This document shows, piece by piece, positions 1 to 7,973 of a DNA stretch of 31,251 nt. Origin of the DNA: Flavobacteriales bacterium. GTDB lineage: Bacteria > Bacteroidota > Bacteroidia > Flavobacteriales > UA16. Positions within the stretch are counted from its first letter, which is position 1, and every line of letters begins with the position of its first letter. The notes under the pieces were generated by a model. That model saw nothing but the letters and a program-made list of their open reading frames with translations, did no database searches and was not told the DNA's origin. The stretch covers positions 1 through 31,251 of the forward strand of contig JAOIQU010000015.1 of the NCBI GenBank assembly GCA_028141885.1, written 5' to 3'. The position numbers were made by a program, and so were the translations under genes.

Positions 1-371
1 TCACGGAGACCAAAACGAAGGGCATTGTCATCGGCGTGGGCTACAAGTTTGACGACGTGCCCAACCCATTCCTGCGGACGTACGGCAAGTTGCCCATCAA
101 GATGCTCAAGAAGACGGATTTCCTCGTTCGCTGCGACATCAACATCCGTGAAAACAGCACGGTCATCCGCAAAATGGTGGAGCAACAAAACCAAGTGACT
201 GCCGGTCAGCGCTTGGTCTCAATCAAGTTGAGCGGCGACCTCGAGGTCAGCGACAAGATGACCCTCCGCGCGTTCTACGACCAGCAAATCAACAAGCCCA
301 AAGTCTCGACGTCATTCGCCACCACGAACATCAGTTCAGGCATCGCGCTTCGGTTCAATTTGACGCAGTGA
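1..371 (+). CDS. sprA: SprA (Sov), T9SS outer-membrane translocon, C-terminal fragment
   Basis: Only the last 122 or so codons are present; the reading frame enters the window at base 3 and ends at TGA 369-371. SprA is the giant (about 2,400 residue) outer-membrane beta-barrel through which type IX secretion substrates leave the cell, and it is required for gliding in gliding species. The fragment has the look of the SprA C-terminus as I know it: an alternating barrel-strand pattern, a GVGYKFDDVPNPF segment, RENSTVIRKM, TAGQRLVSIK, FYDQQINKPKVSTSF, and a final aromatic strand ending in RFNLTQ. gcvH, vanZ-like and tonB follow, an arrangement I recall from other Bacteroidota. The rest of the gene lies to the left of the window. 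Confidence 0.9.
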   Translation, partial: TETKTKGIVIGVGYKFDDVPNPFLRTYGKLPIKMLKKTDFLVRCDINIRENSTVIRKMVEQQNQVTAGQRLVSIKLSGDLEVSDKMTLRAFYDQQINKPKVSTSFATTNISSGIALRFNLTQ

Positions 372-412
372 TTTGCGCGATTCGGGGATGAACAAAATGG
401 AGGTCGGAGTGG

Positions 413-420
413 TACCTTCG
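413..420 (+). promoter_or_regulatory. Probable -7 promoter element of gcvH (TACCTTCG)
   Basis: The element matches the Bacteroidota -7 consensus TAnnTTTG with one change (C for the third T). Its first T lies 12 bases before the gcvH ATG, the same spacing seen at ribF, rlmH, nadC and mbnP in this window. Transcription would start at or next to the ATG, so gcvH could have a leaderless transcript as well as being read through from sprA. I see no convincing -33 TTG. Confidence 0.5.
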
Positions 421-424
421 TCGC

Positions 425-802
425 ATGAACATTCCAGACAACCTGAAGTACACCAAAGAGCACGAGTGGGTGCGTCTTGAAGGTGATGTGGCCGTCATCG
501 GCATCACAGATTTTGCCCAGAATGAGCTGGGAGACATCGTGTTCGTCGAAGTTGAGACGGTGGACGAGACCCTGGCTGTCGACGAAGTGTTCGGCACGAT
601 TGAGGCGGTCAAGACGGTGAGTGATTTGTTCATGCCAGTGGCAGGAGAAGTGGTGGCGTTCAATGAAGGCGTGGAAGACGACCCCTCGAAGGTCAACGAC
701 GACCCGTACGGAGAAGGGTGGTTGATCAAGGCGAAGGTGAGCAACGCTGAGGACGTTGCGTCCTTACTCGACGCAGAGGGCTACAAAGCCCACATCGGCT
801 AA
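425..802 (+). CDS. gcvH: Glycine cleavage system H protein
   Basis: This 125-residue protein is the lipoyl carrier of the glycine cleavage system. It shuttles the aminomethyl group from the P protein (GcvP) to the T protein (GcvT) and presents the dihydrolipoyl arm to the L protein. The N-terminus (KYTKEHEWV) is typical, as are the GITDFAQNELGDIVFVE core and the lipoylation site EAVKTVSDL, with the modified lysine at about residue 63. The C-terminal NDDPYGEGWLIK is also family-typical. Length is normal. The start is the ATG 12 bases after a TACCTTCG promoter-like element. gcvP and gcvT are not in the window. VanZ-like and tonB genes follow at short spacing. Confidence 0.97.
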   Translation: MNIPDNLKYTKEHEWVRLEGDVAVIGITDFAQNELGDIVFVEVETVDETLAVDEVFGTIEAVKTVSDLFMPVAGEVVAFNEGVEDDPSKVNDDPYGEGWLIKAKVSNAEDVASLLDAEGYKAHIG

Positions 803-811
803 CCTGAAGCC

Positions 812-1231
812 GTGGGCAACGGCTTGACGCAGAGCGCTGGGCCTCGTGTGTTTGTGATGCCTTTGTTGGTCACCGCTGCGGTGGTCCTCATGCACTACCT
901 GCCCGGGGCTGATTTGAATGCCGACGATTGGTGGGCCCAGTGGCACATGGACAAGCTGCTCCACTTGATCGCGTTTGGCATGTGGGGGCTCACCTGGGCG
1001 ATCGCCTTGGCCAAACAACGAAGGCTTCAACGGGCATGGCGTCTCGAATTTGGAGTGTTGGTGGCCGCTGTGATTTTCGGCATGGTCCTTGAAGCCATTC
1101 AGGGTGCGTGGATGCCTGGTCGAACCTTTGACCTCGCGGATGTGATTGCAGACTTGGCGGGGGCGGCGTGCTCCCTGGGTCTGTTCTCGAGCATCTTTGG
1201 TCGCAGGCCGGGTAGAATCGCAAGCGATTGA
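812..1231 (+). CDS. VanZ-family small membrane protein
   Basis: This protein of up to 139 residues has about four hydrophobic segments and the VanZ-like signature. DKLLHLIAFGMWGL is followed by a glycine/glutamate helix (IFGMVLEAIQG) and by GRTFDLADVIADLAGA, where the acidic residues and the final small-residue helix are the conserved positions. VanZ-like proteins are widespread integral membrane proteins; the founding member affects teicoplanin resistance, but the biochemical role of stand-alone copies is unknown. The start used is GTG 812, nine bases after gcvH; ATG 857 is a good alternative and still keeps the first membrane helix. Co-orientation with gcvH and tonB suggests one transcript. 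There is no evidence for a resistance role here. Confidence 0.8.
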   Translation: MGNGLTQSAGPRVFVMPLLVTAAVVLMHYLPGADLNADDWWAQWHMDKLLHLIAFGMWGLTWAIALAKQRRLQRAWRLEFGVLVAAVIFGMVLEAIQGAWMPGRTFDLADVIADLAGAACSLGLFSSIFGRRPGRIASD

Positions 1232-1259
1232 TTAATTTCACACCCTCAAACCCTGTCTC

Positions 1260-1961
1260 ATGCTTCGCAGAAAGACCCCTCAAGCCGACCTGGAGAACAA
1301 ACGCCCAACCTGGAGAGCGCTTGGTTTCGTGGCCTCCCTTTCCTTGATTTTGTCCGCGCTTGCTTGGACTTCATACGACGTGGCCATCACGCGGGCCATC
1401 GATTTCGAGGCCGACTTGTTGGAAGATGAGGAGATCCCCGTGAACGTGGTCACCCCACCGCCACCACCACCTCCCCCGCAGCAAACGACGGTGATTGAAA
1501 TCGTTGACGACGAAGAAGAGATTGAAGAGGAACTGGAGATTGAGGACATCGAGCTTGACGAAGACACCGAGATCGAGGTCATCGAGGAGGAAGAAGATTT
1601 CGAGGAAGACACCCCGTTCATGATCGTGGAGAACATGCCGGCGTTTGGCCCTTGCACAAGTATGCGTGGTGACGAACGCCACCAGTGCACCCAAATGGAG
1701 ATCATCAAGTACGTCAGCAAAAACACGAAGTACCCACCCATCGCCAAGGATGCGGGCATCCAGGGAACGGTATTCGTTTACTTCGTTGTGGGCAAAGACG
1801 GCAAAGTGCGAGATGTGAAGGTCCTTCGCGAAGTGGACCCACGTCTAGACAAAGAAGCTCAACGCGTGGTGGAAAGCTTGCCCAAGTTTGAGCCTGGTCA
1901 GCAGCGCGGAAAGTCGGTTTCTGTGCAGTACACCATTCCTGTGAAGTTCATCATCAGGTAA
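1260..1961 (+). CDS. tonB: Energy transducer TonB
   Basis: This 233-residue protein couples the inner-membrane proton gradient (ExbB/ExbD) to TonB-dependent outer-membrane transporters. An N-terminal cytoplasmic tail leads into one membrane helix (about residues 21-45, GFVASLSLILSALAW). A short polyproline stretch of eight prolines and a strikingly acidic linker of almost only D, E, I and V (about residues 80-120) follow. The C-terminal domain (about residues 145-233) has the TonB signature YPPIAKDAGIQGTVFV and VLREVDPRLDKEA and ends in VQYTIPVKFIIR. A cysteine pair (FGPCTSMRGDERHQC) precedes the C-terminal domain. The stop codon overlaps the 3' end of pnuC on the other strand by 8 bases, and a strong terminator lies about 60 bases further on. 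Confidence 0.93.
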   Translation: MLRRKTPQADLENKRPTWRALGFVASLSLILSALAWTSYDVAITRAIDFEADLLEDEEIPVNVVTPPPPPPPPQQTTVIEIVDDEEEIEEELEIEDIELDEDTEIEVIEEEEDFEEDTPFMIVENMPAFGPCTSMRGDERHQCTQMEIIKYVSKNTKYPPIAKDAGIQGTVFVYFVVGKDGKVRDVKVLREVDPRLDKEAQRVVESLPKFEPGQQRGKSVSVQYTIPVKFIIR

Positions 1962-2508
1962 TGGTGAACCACGAAATCCCGTCGAACCAACCGTCGACGG
2001 CCAGCAACGTATAGACAGCAAAGAGGAATGCCCCCCAAGGCATTCCTCTTTTTGCGTACAGGAAGATGCTCACGACATCGATGACCATCCAGTACAGCCA
2101 ATTTGCGGGATCGCCTTGAATCATCCACCAGGTCCCCACAATGCTGAACACGGTGGTGAAAGCATCTAGGACGGGCATGGAGCTGCCGCGACGTTTGAGG
2201 AACGGCACAGTCAATCCCCAGCAAACAACACCCAACGCCAATCCGAGAATGTGGGCGCCCAAACCATGGTGTTGGGGGGTCCAATCTCCCTGGCCTACGA
2301 GCCATGCGCCCACTCCTGCCATGACGAGATAAAATCCGTGCAACGCGGTCTCGGCTTGCAGGTTGCGTTGCCAACATGCCCACCCCAAAGCCACCGCACC
2401 CAGTGCGGCGAAGGCATAGCCAAGCGGCAACGTCCCGTTGAGGTACAACCAAGTGTAGGCCAGGTTGAATGCGACGCCAATCCCTTCCGAAAACCTCACC
2501 ATGGCCAT
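1954..2508 (-). CDS. pnuC: PnuC-type nicotinamide riboside transporter
   Basis: This 184-residue integral membrane protein has about seven hydrophobic segments. The C-terminal half carries the PnuC signature: GDPANWLYWMVIDVVSIF followed by LYAKRGMPWGAFLFAVY. PnuC proteins are facilitators for nicotinamide riboside, trapped after uptake by phosphorylation; relatives move thiamine (PnuT) or riboflavin (PnuX). The gene directly upstream encodes a NadR-type riboside kinase, which favours nicotinamide riboside. The start is ATG 2508, overlapping the end of the kinase gene by 13 bases; ATG 2502 is a close alternative. The last third of the gene carries, on the opposite strand, the hairpin of the tonB terminator (2020-2053), so this stretch does double duty. 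Confidence 0.88.
   Translation of the reverse strand: MAMVRFSEGIGVAFNLAYTWLYLNGTLPLGYAFAALGAVALGWACWQRNLQAETALHGFYLVMAGVGAWLVGQGDWTPQHHGLGAHILGLALGVVCWGLTVPFLKRRGSSMPVLDAFTTVFSIVGTWWMIQGDPANWLYWMVIDVVSIFLYAKRGMPWGAFLFAVYTLLAVDGWFDGISWFTIT
2020..2053 (+). terminator. Strong intrinsic terminator of the sprA-gcvH-tonB unit, inside pnuC
   Basis: A perfect 13-bp stem (arms 2020-2032 and 2039-2051) with a 6-base loop is followed on the + strand by a run of five Ts ending at 2053. It lies 59 bases after the tonB stop. On the - strand the same bases encode the PnuC residues KRGMPWGAFLF, including an AGA arginine codon that is rare in this genome. The T tract is on the + side, so the terminator should mainly stop tonB transcription. 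Confidence 0.85.
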
Positions 2509-3011
2509 TGCGACAAGATGGATTCCAGCCTGGCCTCTGGGGTGTCGCCTTGAGCCACGAGGTGCGGACGCAGGGTCAGGTGTGCTCGGTATTTCGCCTC
2601 CAGCGCGAGGCGGTCTTCCAACTTGGGCAGGGTGCGTAAGGGGTCTTCTTCCCAATCTTCGAGACAGGGGCACAGGATATGGAGGTCGACCCGAGGTTCT
2701 GGGGGCAGAAGGGGGTGCCAGCTGAAGTCCATGGTGGTTTCGGCCCACAAGCGCAGCACCAGGTCTCCGGTGTCGCAAATGACACCTGAATGGGTGTAGC
2801 GGGCGTCGGCTGCCATTTGGGTTTGCATGTCGTGCAACTCATCAAACGTGCCTTCTGTGACCGCCCCAGACCGCACATCTGGATGCGTTCGCGCGGCTTC
2901 AGGGACCCAGGCCCACCCCAGCTGCTCGGCCAGCATGGTCGACAACGTGGTTTTGCCGGAACATTCAACCCCGGTGACCACGACCCTTCTGAACGGATTG
3001 GACAGATTCAT
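2496..3011 (-). CDS. NadR-type ribosylnicotinamide kinase (P-loop ATPase)
   Basis: This 171-residue protein has a P-loop near the N-terminus (GVECSGKTT, about residues 14-22), then PEAARTHPD and a central CDTGDLVLRLWAE segment. This resembles the C-terminal kinase domain of NadR (AAA_28 family). NadR kinase converts nicotinamide riboside to nicotinamide mononucleotide. The N-terminal adenylyltransferase and DNA-binding domains of enterobacterial NadR are absent, so this is a kinase-only version. The start is ATG 3011, which overlaps the LRR stop as ATGA; an upstream in-frame start would run into that gene. pnuC directly downstream supports an uptake-and-trap pair. Substrate specificity is inferred from neighbours, not from residues. 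Confidence 0.82.
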   Translation of the reverse strand: MNLSNPFRRVVVTGVECSGKTTLSTMLAEQLGWAWVPEAARTHPDVRSGAVTEGTFDELHDMQTQMAADARYTHSGVICDTGDLVLRLWAETTMDFSWHPLLPPEPRVDLHILCPCLEDWEEDPLRTLPKLEDRLALEAKYRAHLTLRPHLVAQGDTPEARLESILSQWPW

Positions 3012-3697
3012 TGTCTTCGGTCTGTGGGGTACGATGAAAACCCTGTGTCGAACTTGCAATTGCAAGGTTGGGATATGTTCAACTGAACCTCTGGTAACAG
3101 CTCTTTAAGCATCTCTTGCTCGTCCACGGTCATTTCATTGTGCAGCAGGTCGAGCACCTTCAAGTCGGGCAAATCCCCAAGCGAAGCTGGAAAGGACGCA
3201 AGCACGTTGCCCCACAGGCTCAAGTACTTGAGGCCCTGCATGTGATCGATGTCCAGGGGGATGCCCCTGAGGTAATTTTCGCCAATGCTCAGTTGTTCCA
3301 GTTGTGGCATGCTCAGGAGCACCTCTGGAAAATCGTCAAATCGGTTGTGGTCGAGAATCAAGGCTTGGAGTTGTCCCATTTGGGGCAGCCAATCCGGCAG
3401 GTCTCGCAGGCGATTGCGATTCAACAGGAGATAGCGCAGGTCCTTGAATTGCTGCAGCCCGTCGGGCAAGGATTTCAGCCTGTTTCGCGACAAGTCAATC
3501 GCCAGCACGAGTTCCCCATTGGACATGGCCATCTGCGCCTCTTGCACGCTGTCATGCCAAACCAAATCCGCAGGGGTGTTTTGCACCACGTCTCTGCGCG
3601 CTTGCCCCATGGCCTTGAATGGCACCGACATGCATGTCAGCGCCAGGAGAACCAGGCAGGGGATGGTGGTGAGGAACAAATGACGAGGCGCGTTCAT
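3008..3697 (-). CDS. Secreted leucine-rich-repeat protein
   Basis: This 229-residue protein has an N-terminal signal peptide with hydrophobic core LFLTTIPCLVLLALTCM and likely cleavage near AMGQA. About six leucine-rich repeats of 23 residues follow, of the LDLSRNRLKSLPDGL type (LxxLxLxxNxLxxLPxxL), covering roughly residues 60-200. The tail has a CNCKF cysteine pair. Such repeats are protein-binding scaffolds; no specific function can be assigned. It sits between ribF (41-base gap upstream) and the NadR-like kinase (ATGA overlap downstream), so it is translated with cofactor genes, an odd place for an exported protein. ATG 3697 was chosen because it starts the signal peptide; a longer TTG-initiated frame from 3742 would bury it. 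Confidence 0.85.
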   Translation of the reverse strand: MNAPRHLFLTTIPCLVLLALTCMSVPFKAMGQARRDVVQNTPADLVWHDSVQEAQMAMSNGELVLAIDLSRNRLKSLPDGLQQFKDLRYLLLNRNRLRDLPDWLPQMGQLQALILDHNRFDDFPEVLLSMPQLEQLSIGENYLRGIPLDIDHMQGLKYLSLWGNVLASFPASLGDLPDLKVLDLLHNEMTVDEQEMLKELLPEVQLNISQPCNCKFDTGFSSYPTDRRQ

Positions 3698-3738
3698 CCG
3701 GACTTGGAAATTACATCTCGAAGACAAAACTTCGCCGC

Positions 3739-4704
3739 TCAAAGTCCACCAGGTTGGCAGCCAGCAAGCAAAATGCGGGCTTTTGTTCGGTCTAAATGCA
3801 GGGCCTCAATCAATTCCTCTTGCGAAGCAAACTTCACTTCACCCCTCATCCATTGCACCCAGCGCAAATGAAGCAACTGCCCATACCAATCTCCTTCTCC
3901 GTCGATGACGTGCACCTCCAGGGTGGTTTCACCGCGATCCGAGACCGTCGGACGTTGACCCACGTTGGCCATGGCAGGCCGCCAGATGCCATCCGGGGTT
4001 TGACACCAAACGGCGTAGACTCCTCGAGATGGCAACAGTTTGAGGGTGTCTTCAACGTCCAAGTTGGCAGTAGGGAATCCCAACTCGCGCCCCAAAGCGT
4101 CCCCTTGCACAACCCTTCCAGTGGTGGGGAAGGGGGCACCGAGCCAAAGGTTGGCTTCAGAAACGTTGCCAGCCCTCAGTGCTTCGCGCACCTTGGTGGA
4201 ACTCACTCGAACATCCTCCACGCGATGAGCGTCCAGAGCTTCGACTTCGAAACCCAAAGCCTCGCCCAAGGTTTTGAGGGTGGAGAAGTCTCCGCCGCGA
4301 TTCCGTCCGAAGCGGTGATCGTCCCCAATGACCACGGCGACGGGCTTGATGCAGTCGCCCATCAGTGTTTTCGCATATTCCCATGGCGTCATTCGCGCCA
4401 GGCTGAGTGTGAAGGGATGCAGGACCACGTTGTCAAGCCCAGCTGACTCGAGCAGGGCAAGGCGTTCATCCAGGGTGTTCAAAAGTTCTAGCCCGTGGTG
4501 CTCCGGGTCCAATACGGTCCGGGGGTGAGGGTGGAAACTGAGCAGGGTGGTGGAGGCATCGTGACGCTGTGCAACCTCCCGCAGTTGCTGCAACACAGCG
4601 CGATGACCTGCGTGAACACCATCGAAGGTTCCGACGGTCAGAACCGTGGGTTTCGCTCCTTGGACATGGCTGGGGAAATCAGAGGCGTGGTGATGCACTC
4701 GCAC
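3739..4704 (-). CDS. ribF: Bifunctional riboflavin kinase / FMN adenylyltransferase
   Basis: This 321-residue protein phosphorylates riboflavin to FMN and adenylates FMN to FAD. The N-terminal FAD synthetase domain shows GTFDGVHAGH (residues 25-34), FHPHPRTVL, IGDDHRFGRNRGGD and SSTKVREAL. The C-terminal riboflavin kinase domain shows GRELGFPTANL followed by RGVYAVW and PAMANVGQRPTV. Length is normal. The frame has no ATG upstream of the first domain: a TAA lies 12 bases upstream of GTG 4704, so the start is GTG 4704 (or GTG 4698). A TAACTTTG promoter element sits 12 bases before GTG 4704, predicting a leaderless or near-leaderless mRNA with a GTG start. It heads the ribF-LRR-kinase-pnuC operon. 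Confidence 0.95.
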   Translation of the reverse strand: MRVHHHASDFPSHVQGAKPTVLTVGTFDGVHAGHRAVLQQLREVAQRHDASTTLLSFHPHPRTVLDPEHHGLELLNTLDERLALLESAGLDNVVLHPFTLSLARMTPWEYAKTLMGDCIKPVAVVIGDDHRFGRNRGGDFSTLKTLGEALGFEVEALDAHRVEDVRVSSTKVREALRAGNVSEANLWLGAPFPTTGRVVQGDALGRELGFPTANLDVEDTLKLLPSRGVYAVWCQTPDGIWRPAMANVGQRPTVSDRGETTLEVHVIDGEGDWYGQLLHLRWVQWMRGEVKFASQEELIEALHLDRTKARILLAGCQPGGL

Positions 4705-4708
4705 TGTG

Positions 4709-4716
4709 CAAAGTTA
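4709..4716 (-). promoter_or_regulatory. -7 promoter element of the ribF operon (TAACTTTG)
   Basis: This is a perfect match to the Bacteroidota -7 consensus TAnnTTTG on the - strand. Its T is 12 bases from the ribF GTG, so transcription should begin at about the start codon. It is divergent from the atpD promoter 26 bases away. No clear -33 TTG is visible. Confidence 0.6.
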
Positions 4717-4736
4717 GGTGCGGAATTTCGAGGTGA

Positions 4737-6274
<1,538 letters not shown>

Positions 6275-6275
<1 letters not shown>

Positions 6276-6514
6276 TGGTCATGACGGTTGACATCCTCAC
6301 ACCCGACACCACATTGTTCTCTGGAGAGGCCACGTTCGTAGGCTTGCCAGGTTCAGATGGAAGTTTGGGCATTTTGAACAATCACGCTCCCTTGGTGACC
6401 ACACTCAAGGCGGGACAAGTGGTGGTGCGCGCCAAAGGCGGTGAACAAACGTTCGACGTCAATGGCGGCAGTGTGGAAGTGCTCAACAATGTGGTGACGG
6501 TTCTCGCAGAGTAA
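6275..6514 (+). CDS. atpC: F1Fo ATP synthase subunit epsilon, short form
   Basis: The 79-residue protein consists of the N-terminal beta-sandwich domain only (ILTPDTTLFSGEATFVGLPG, GILNNHAPLVTTLKAG). It lacks the C-terminal two-helix domain that in longer homologues such as that of E. coli (about 139 residues) inhibits ATP hydrolysis. Short epsilon subunits are usual in Bacteroidota. It should still join rotor and c-ring. The start at ATG 6275 shares one base with the atpD stop; ATG 6281 is possible. A strong terminator follows. Confidence 0.95.
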
Positions 6515-6535
6515 GGCGACATCACATCGCAACGC

Positions 6536-6571
6536 AAACAACGCGGCCCTCGGGTCGCGTTGTTTCGTTTG
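6536..6571. terminator. Bidirectional intrinsic terminator between atpC and rlmH
   Basis: A perfect 10-bp stem (6536-6545 with 6556-6565) encloses a GC-rich loop region. T-rich sequence follows on the + strand (to 6571), and TTG/TTTG-rich sequence follows on the - strand. It lies 21 bases after atpC and 27 bases after the rlmH stop, so it can end both converging transcripts. Confidence 0.8.
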
Positions 6572-6592
6572 GGGAAAAGCCTGCCGTGACCC

Positions 6593-7069
6593 TTAAGGGT
6601 GGTGGTAGGGCTCGCCTTTGAGGATGGTGTGGGCGCGGTAGAGCTGTTCAGCCGCGCAGATGCGGATGAGCTCGTGTGGGAAGGTGAGCTTGCTCAGGGA
6701 CCACGTGCCGTGGGCTTTGGCGCGCAGGGAAGGGTCAAACCCGTAGGGACCGCCAATGAGAAAGGCCGTGTGGCGCAGGCCCCTGTTCATCAATCCTTGC
6801 AGGTGTTTGGACAATGCGATGGAGCCCATTTGCGGGCCGTGTTCGTCGAGGAGGATGAGGTGGTCGACACCTTGAAGGTGTTTGTCGGCCACGGCAGCCT
6901 CCTCTTTCATCATGCGGGCGGGATCGGCTTTGGCGTGCTTGCCTTTCAGGTTGGGCGTCTCGATGTACTGGTATTTGGTGTAGCGCGAGAGCCGTTTGTT
7001 GTACATCTCCACCCCGTCCTTGACCCAGGGTTGGGAAGTGGCGCCAATGGCAATCAAACTCAATTGCAT
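6593..7069 (-). CDS. rlmH: 23S rRNA (pseudouridine1915-N3)-methyltransferase RlmH
   Basis: This 158-residue SPOUT-family methyltransferase uses S-adenosylmethionine to methylate pseudouridine 1915 in helix 69 of 23S rRNA on assembled ribosomes. Family landmarks are LILLDEHGPQM, the knot region FLIGGPYGFDPSL, and the C-terminal block TFPHELIRICAAEQLYRAH followed by LKGEPYHHP. Length matches the family (about 155). Although the frame stays open upstream, ATG 7069 fits the family N-terminus (MQLSLIAIG) and lies 12 bases after a TACCTTTG promoter element. It is head-to-head with nadC across only 31 bases. Confidence 0.96.
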   Translation of the reverse strand: MQLSLIAIGATSQPWVKDGVEMYNKRLSRYTKYQYIETPNLKGKHAKADPARMMKEEAAVADKHLQGVDHLILLDEHGPQMGSIALSKHLQGLMNRGLRHTAFLIGGPYGFDPSLRAKAHGTWSLSKLTFPHELIRICAAEQLYRAHTILKGEPYHHP

Positions 7070-7073
7070 GCCG

Positions 7074-7081
7074 CAAAGGTA
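7074..7081 (-). promoter_or_regulatory. -7 promoter element of rlmH (TACCTTTG)
   Basis: This is a perfect TAnnTTTG match with its T 12 bases from the rlmH ATG, so the message should be leaderless or nearly so. It stands back-to-back with the nadC element, separated by 7 bases. The upstream contact region of this promoter must lie inside nadC. Confidence 0.6.
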
Positions 7082-7088
7082 GGACGGG

Positions 7089-7096
7089 TATCTTCG
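7089..7096 (+). promoter_or_regulatory. -7 promoter element of nadC (TATCTTCG)
   Basis: The element matches TAnnTTTG with one change and has its T 12 bases before ATG 7101. A possible -33 TTG lies at 7064-7066, inside the start of rlmH. Both this element and the rlmH element are followed by CGGC and then ATG. Confidence 0.55.
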
Positions 7097-7100
7097 CGGC

Positions 7101-7973
7101 ATGATGGATGAGCAGATGTTGCGCATACTAGATTGGGCGCTGGCAGAGGATTTGGGCCGCGGCGATTGCACGTCGAATTCAAGTGTGCCCGCCACGCTGG
7201 AACACGAGGGGTTCATTTTGGCCAAAGAGGCCGGTGTTGTCGCCGGCATTGAGGTGGCGCGTGAAGTGTTCAATCGTGTGGATCCAGACGTGGTCTTCGA
7301 GGCCAAGGTGGCCGACGGCGATGCGGTGGAGGTGGGCGACGTTGTGATCCGCATTCATGGCAATGCACGAAGCATTCTGGCTTCAGAGCGGCTCGCCCTC
7401 AATTTCATGCAGCGCATGAGCGGCGTGGCGACCACGACGCGCAAAGCCATGGACGTGCTCGCAGGTACGCCGACCCGGGTTTTGGACACCCGCAAAACCA
7501 CACCTGGATTGCGCGCCTTTGAAAAGTGGGGCGTGCGTTTGGGTGGGGGCGTCAACCACCGCATGGGGCTGTACGACATGATTTTGATCAAGGACAACCA
7601 CGTGGACTACGCGGGAAGCATGACTGCAGCCCTTGTGGGCGTTCAAGCGTATTTCGAAGGGGGAGAGCCTCGGGTGCCTGTGGTGGTTGAGGTGCGTTCG
7701 ATGGCTGAATTGAACGAAGCCTTGGCGGCGTCTGAGGCCGAGGGCTTGAAGCTCGAGCGCTTGCTGCTCGACAACTTCTCACCTACCCAAGTCAAGGAGG
7801 CCGTGGCCCATGTGGCAGGTCGCCTGACCTTGGAGGCTTCTGGCGGCATCGACTTGAGCAACTTGAGGGCCTATGGCGAGGCAGGCGTGGATTTTGTGTC
7901 GATGGGTGCGCTGACACACAGCGTCAAGAGCTTGGATTTGTCGTTGAAAACCACTTCCACTTTGCAAGGATGA
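7101..7973 (+). CDS. nadC: Nicotinate-nucleotide pyrophosphorylase (quinolinate phosphoribosyltransferase)
   Basis: This 290-residue protein converts quinolinate and PRPP to nicotinate mononucleotide, CO2 and pyrophosphate in de novo NAD synthesis. Recognisable blocks are EDLGRGDCTS, SERLALNFMQRMSGVAT, VLDTRKTTPGLRAFEKWGV, GGGVNHRMGLYDMILIKDNH, LLLDNFSP, LEASGGI and VDFVSMGALTHS. Together they carry the conserved basic substrate-binding and acidic residues. Two ATGs stand in tandem; 7101 fits the 12-base promoter spacing. The stop overlaps the yihY start as ATGA. The gene order rlmH-nadC-yihY is one I recall from other Bacteroidota. Confidence 0.97.
   Translation: MMDEQMLRILDWALAEDLGRGDCTSNSSVPATLEHEGFILAKEAGVVAGIEVAREVFNRVDPDVVFEAKVADGDAVEVGDVVIRIHGNARSILASERLALNFMQRMSGVATTTRKAMDVLAGTPTRVLDTRKTTPGLRAFEKWGVRLGGGVNHRMGLYDMILIKDNHVDYAGSMTAALVGVQAYFEGGEPRVPVVVEVRSMAELNEALAASEAEGLKLERLLLDNFSPTQVKEAVAHVAGRLTLEASGGIDLSNLRAYGEAGVDFVSMGALTHSVKSLDLSLKTTSTLQG

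Noticed and set aside
3116..3871. 251-codon open frame on the + strand
   Set aside because: It is antisense to the LRR gene and the end of ribF. Its Leu/Gln/His-rich translation mirrors the LRR codons.
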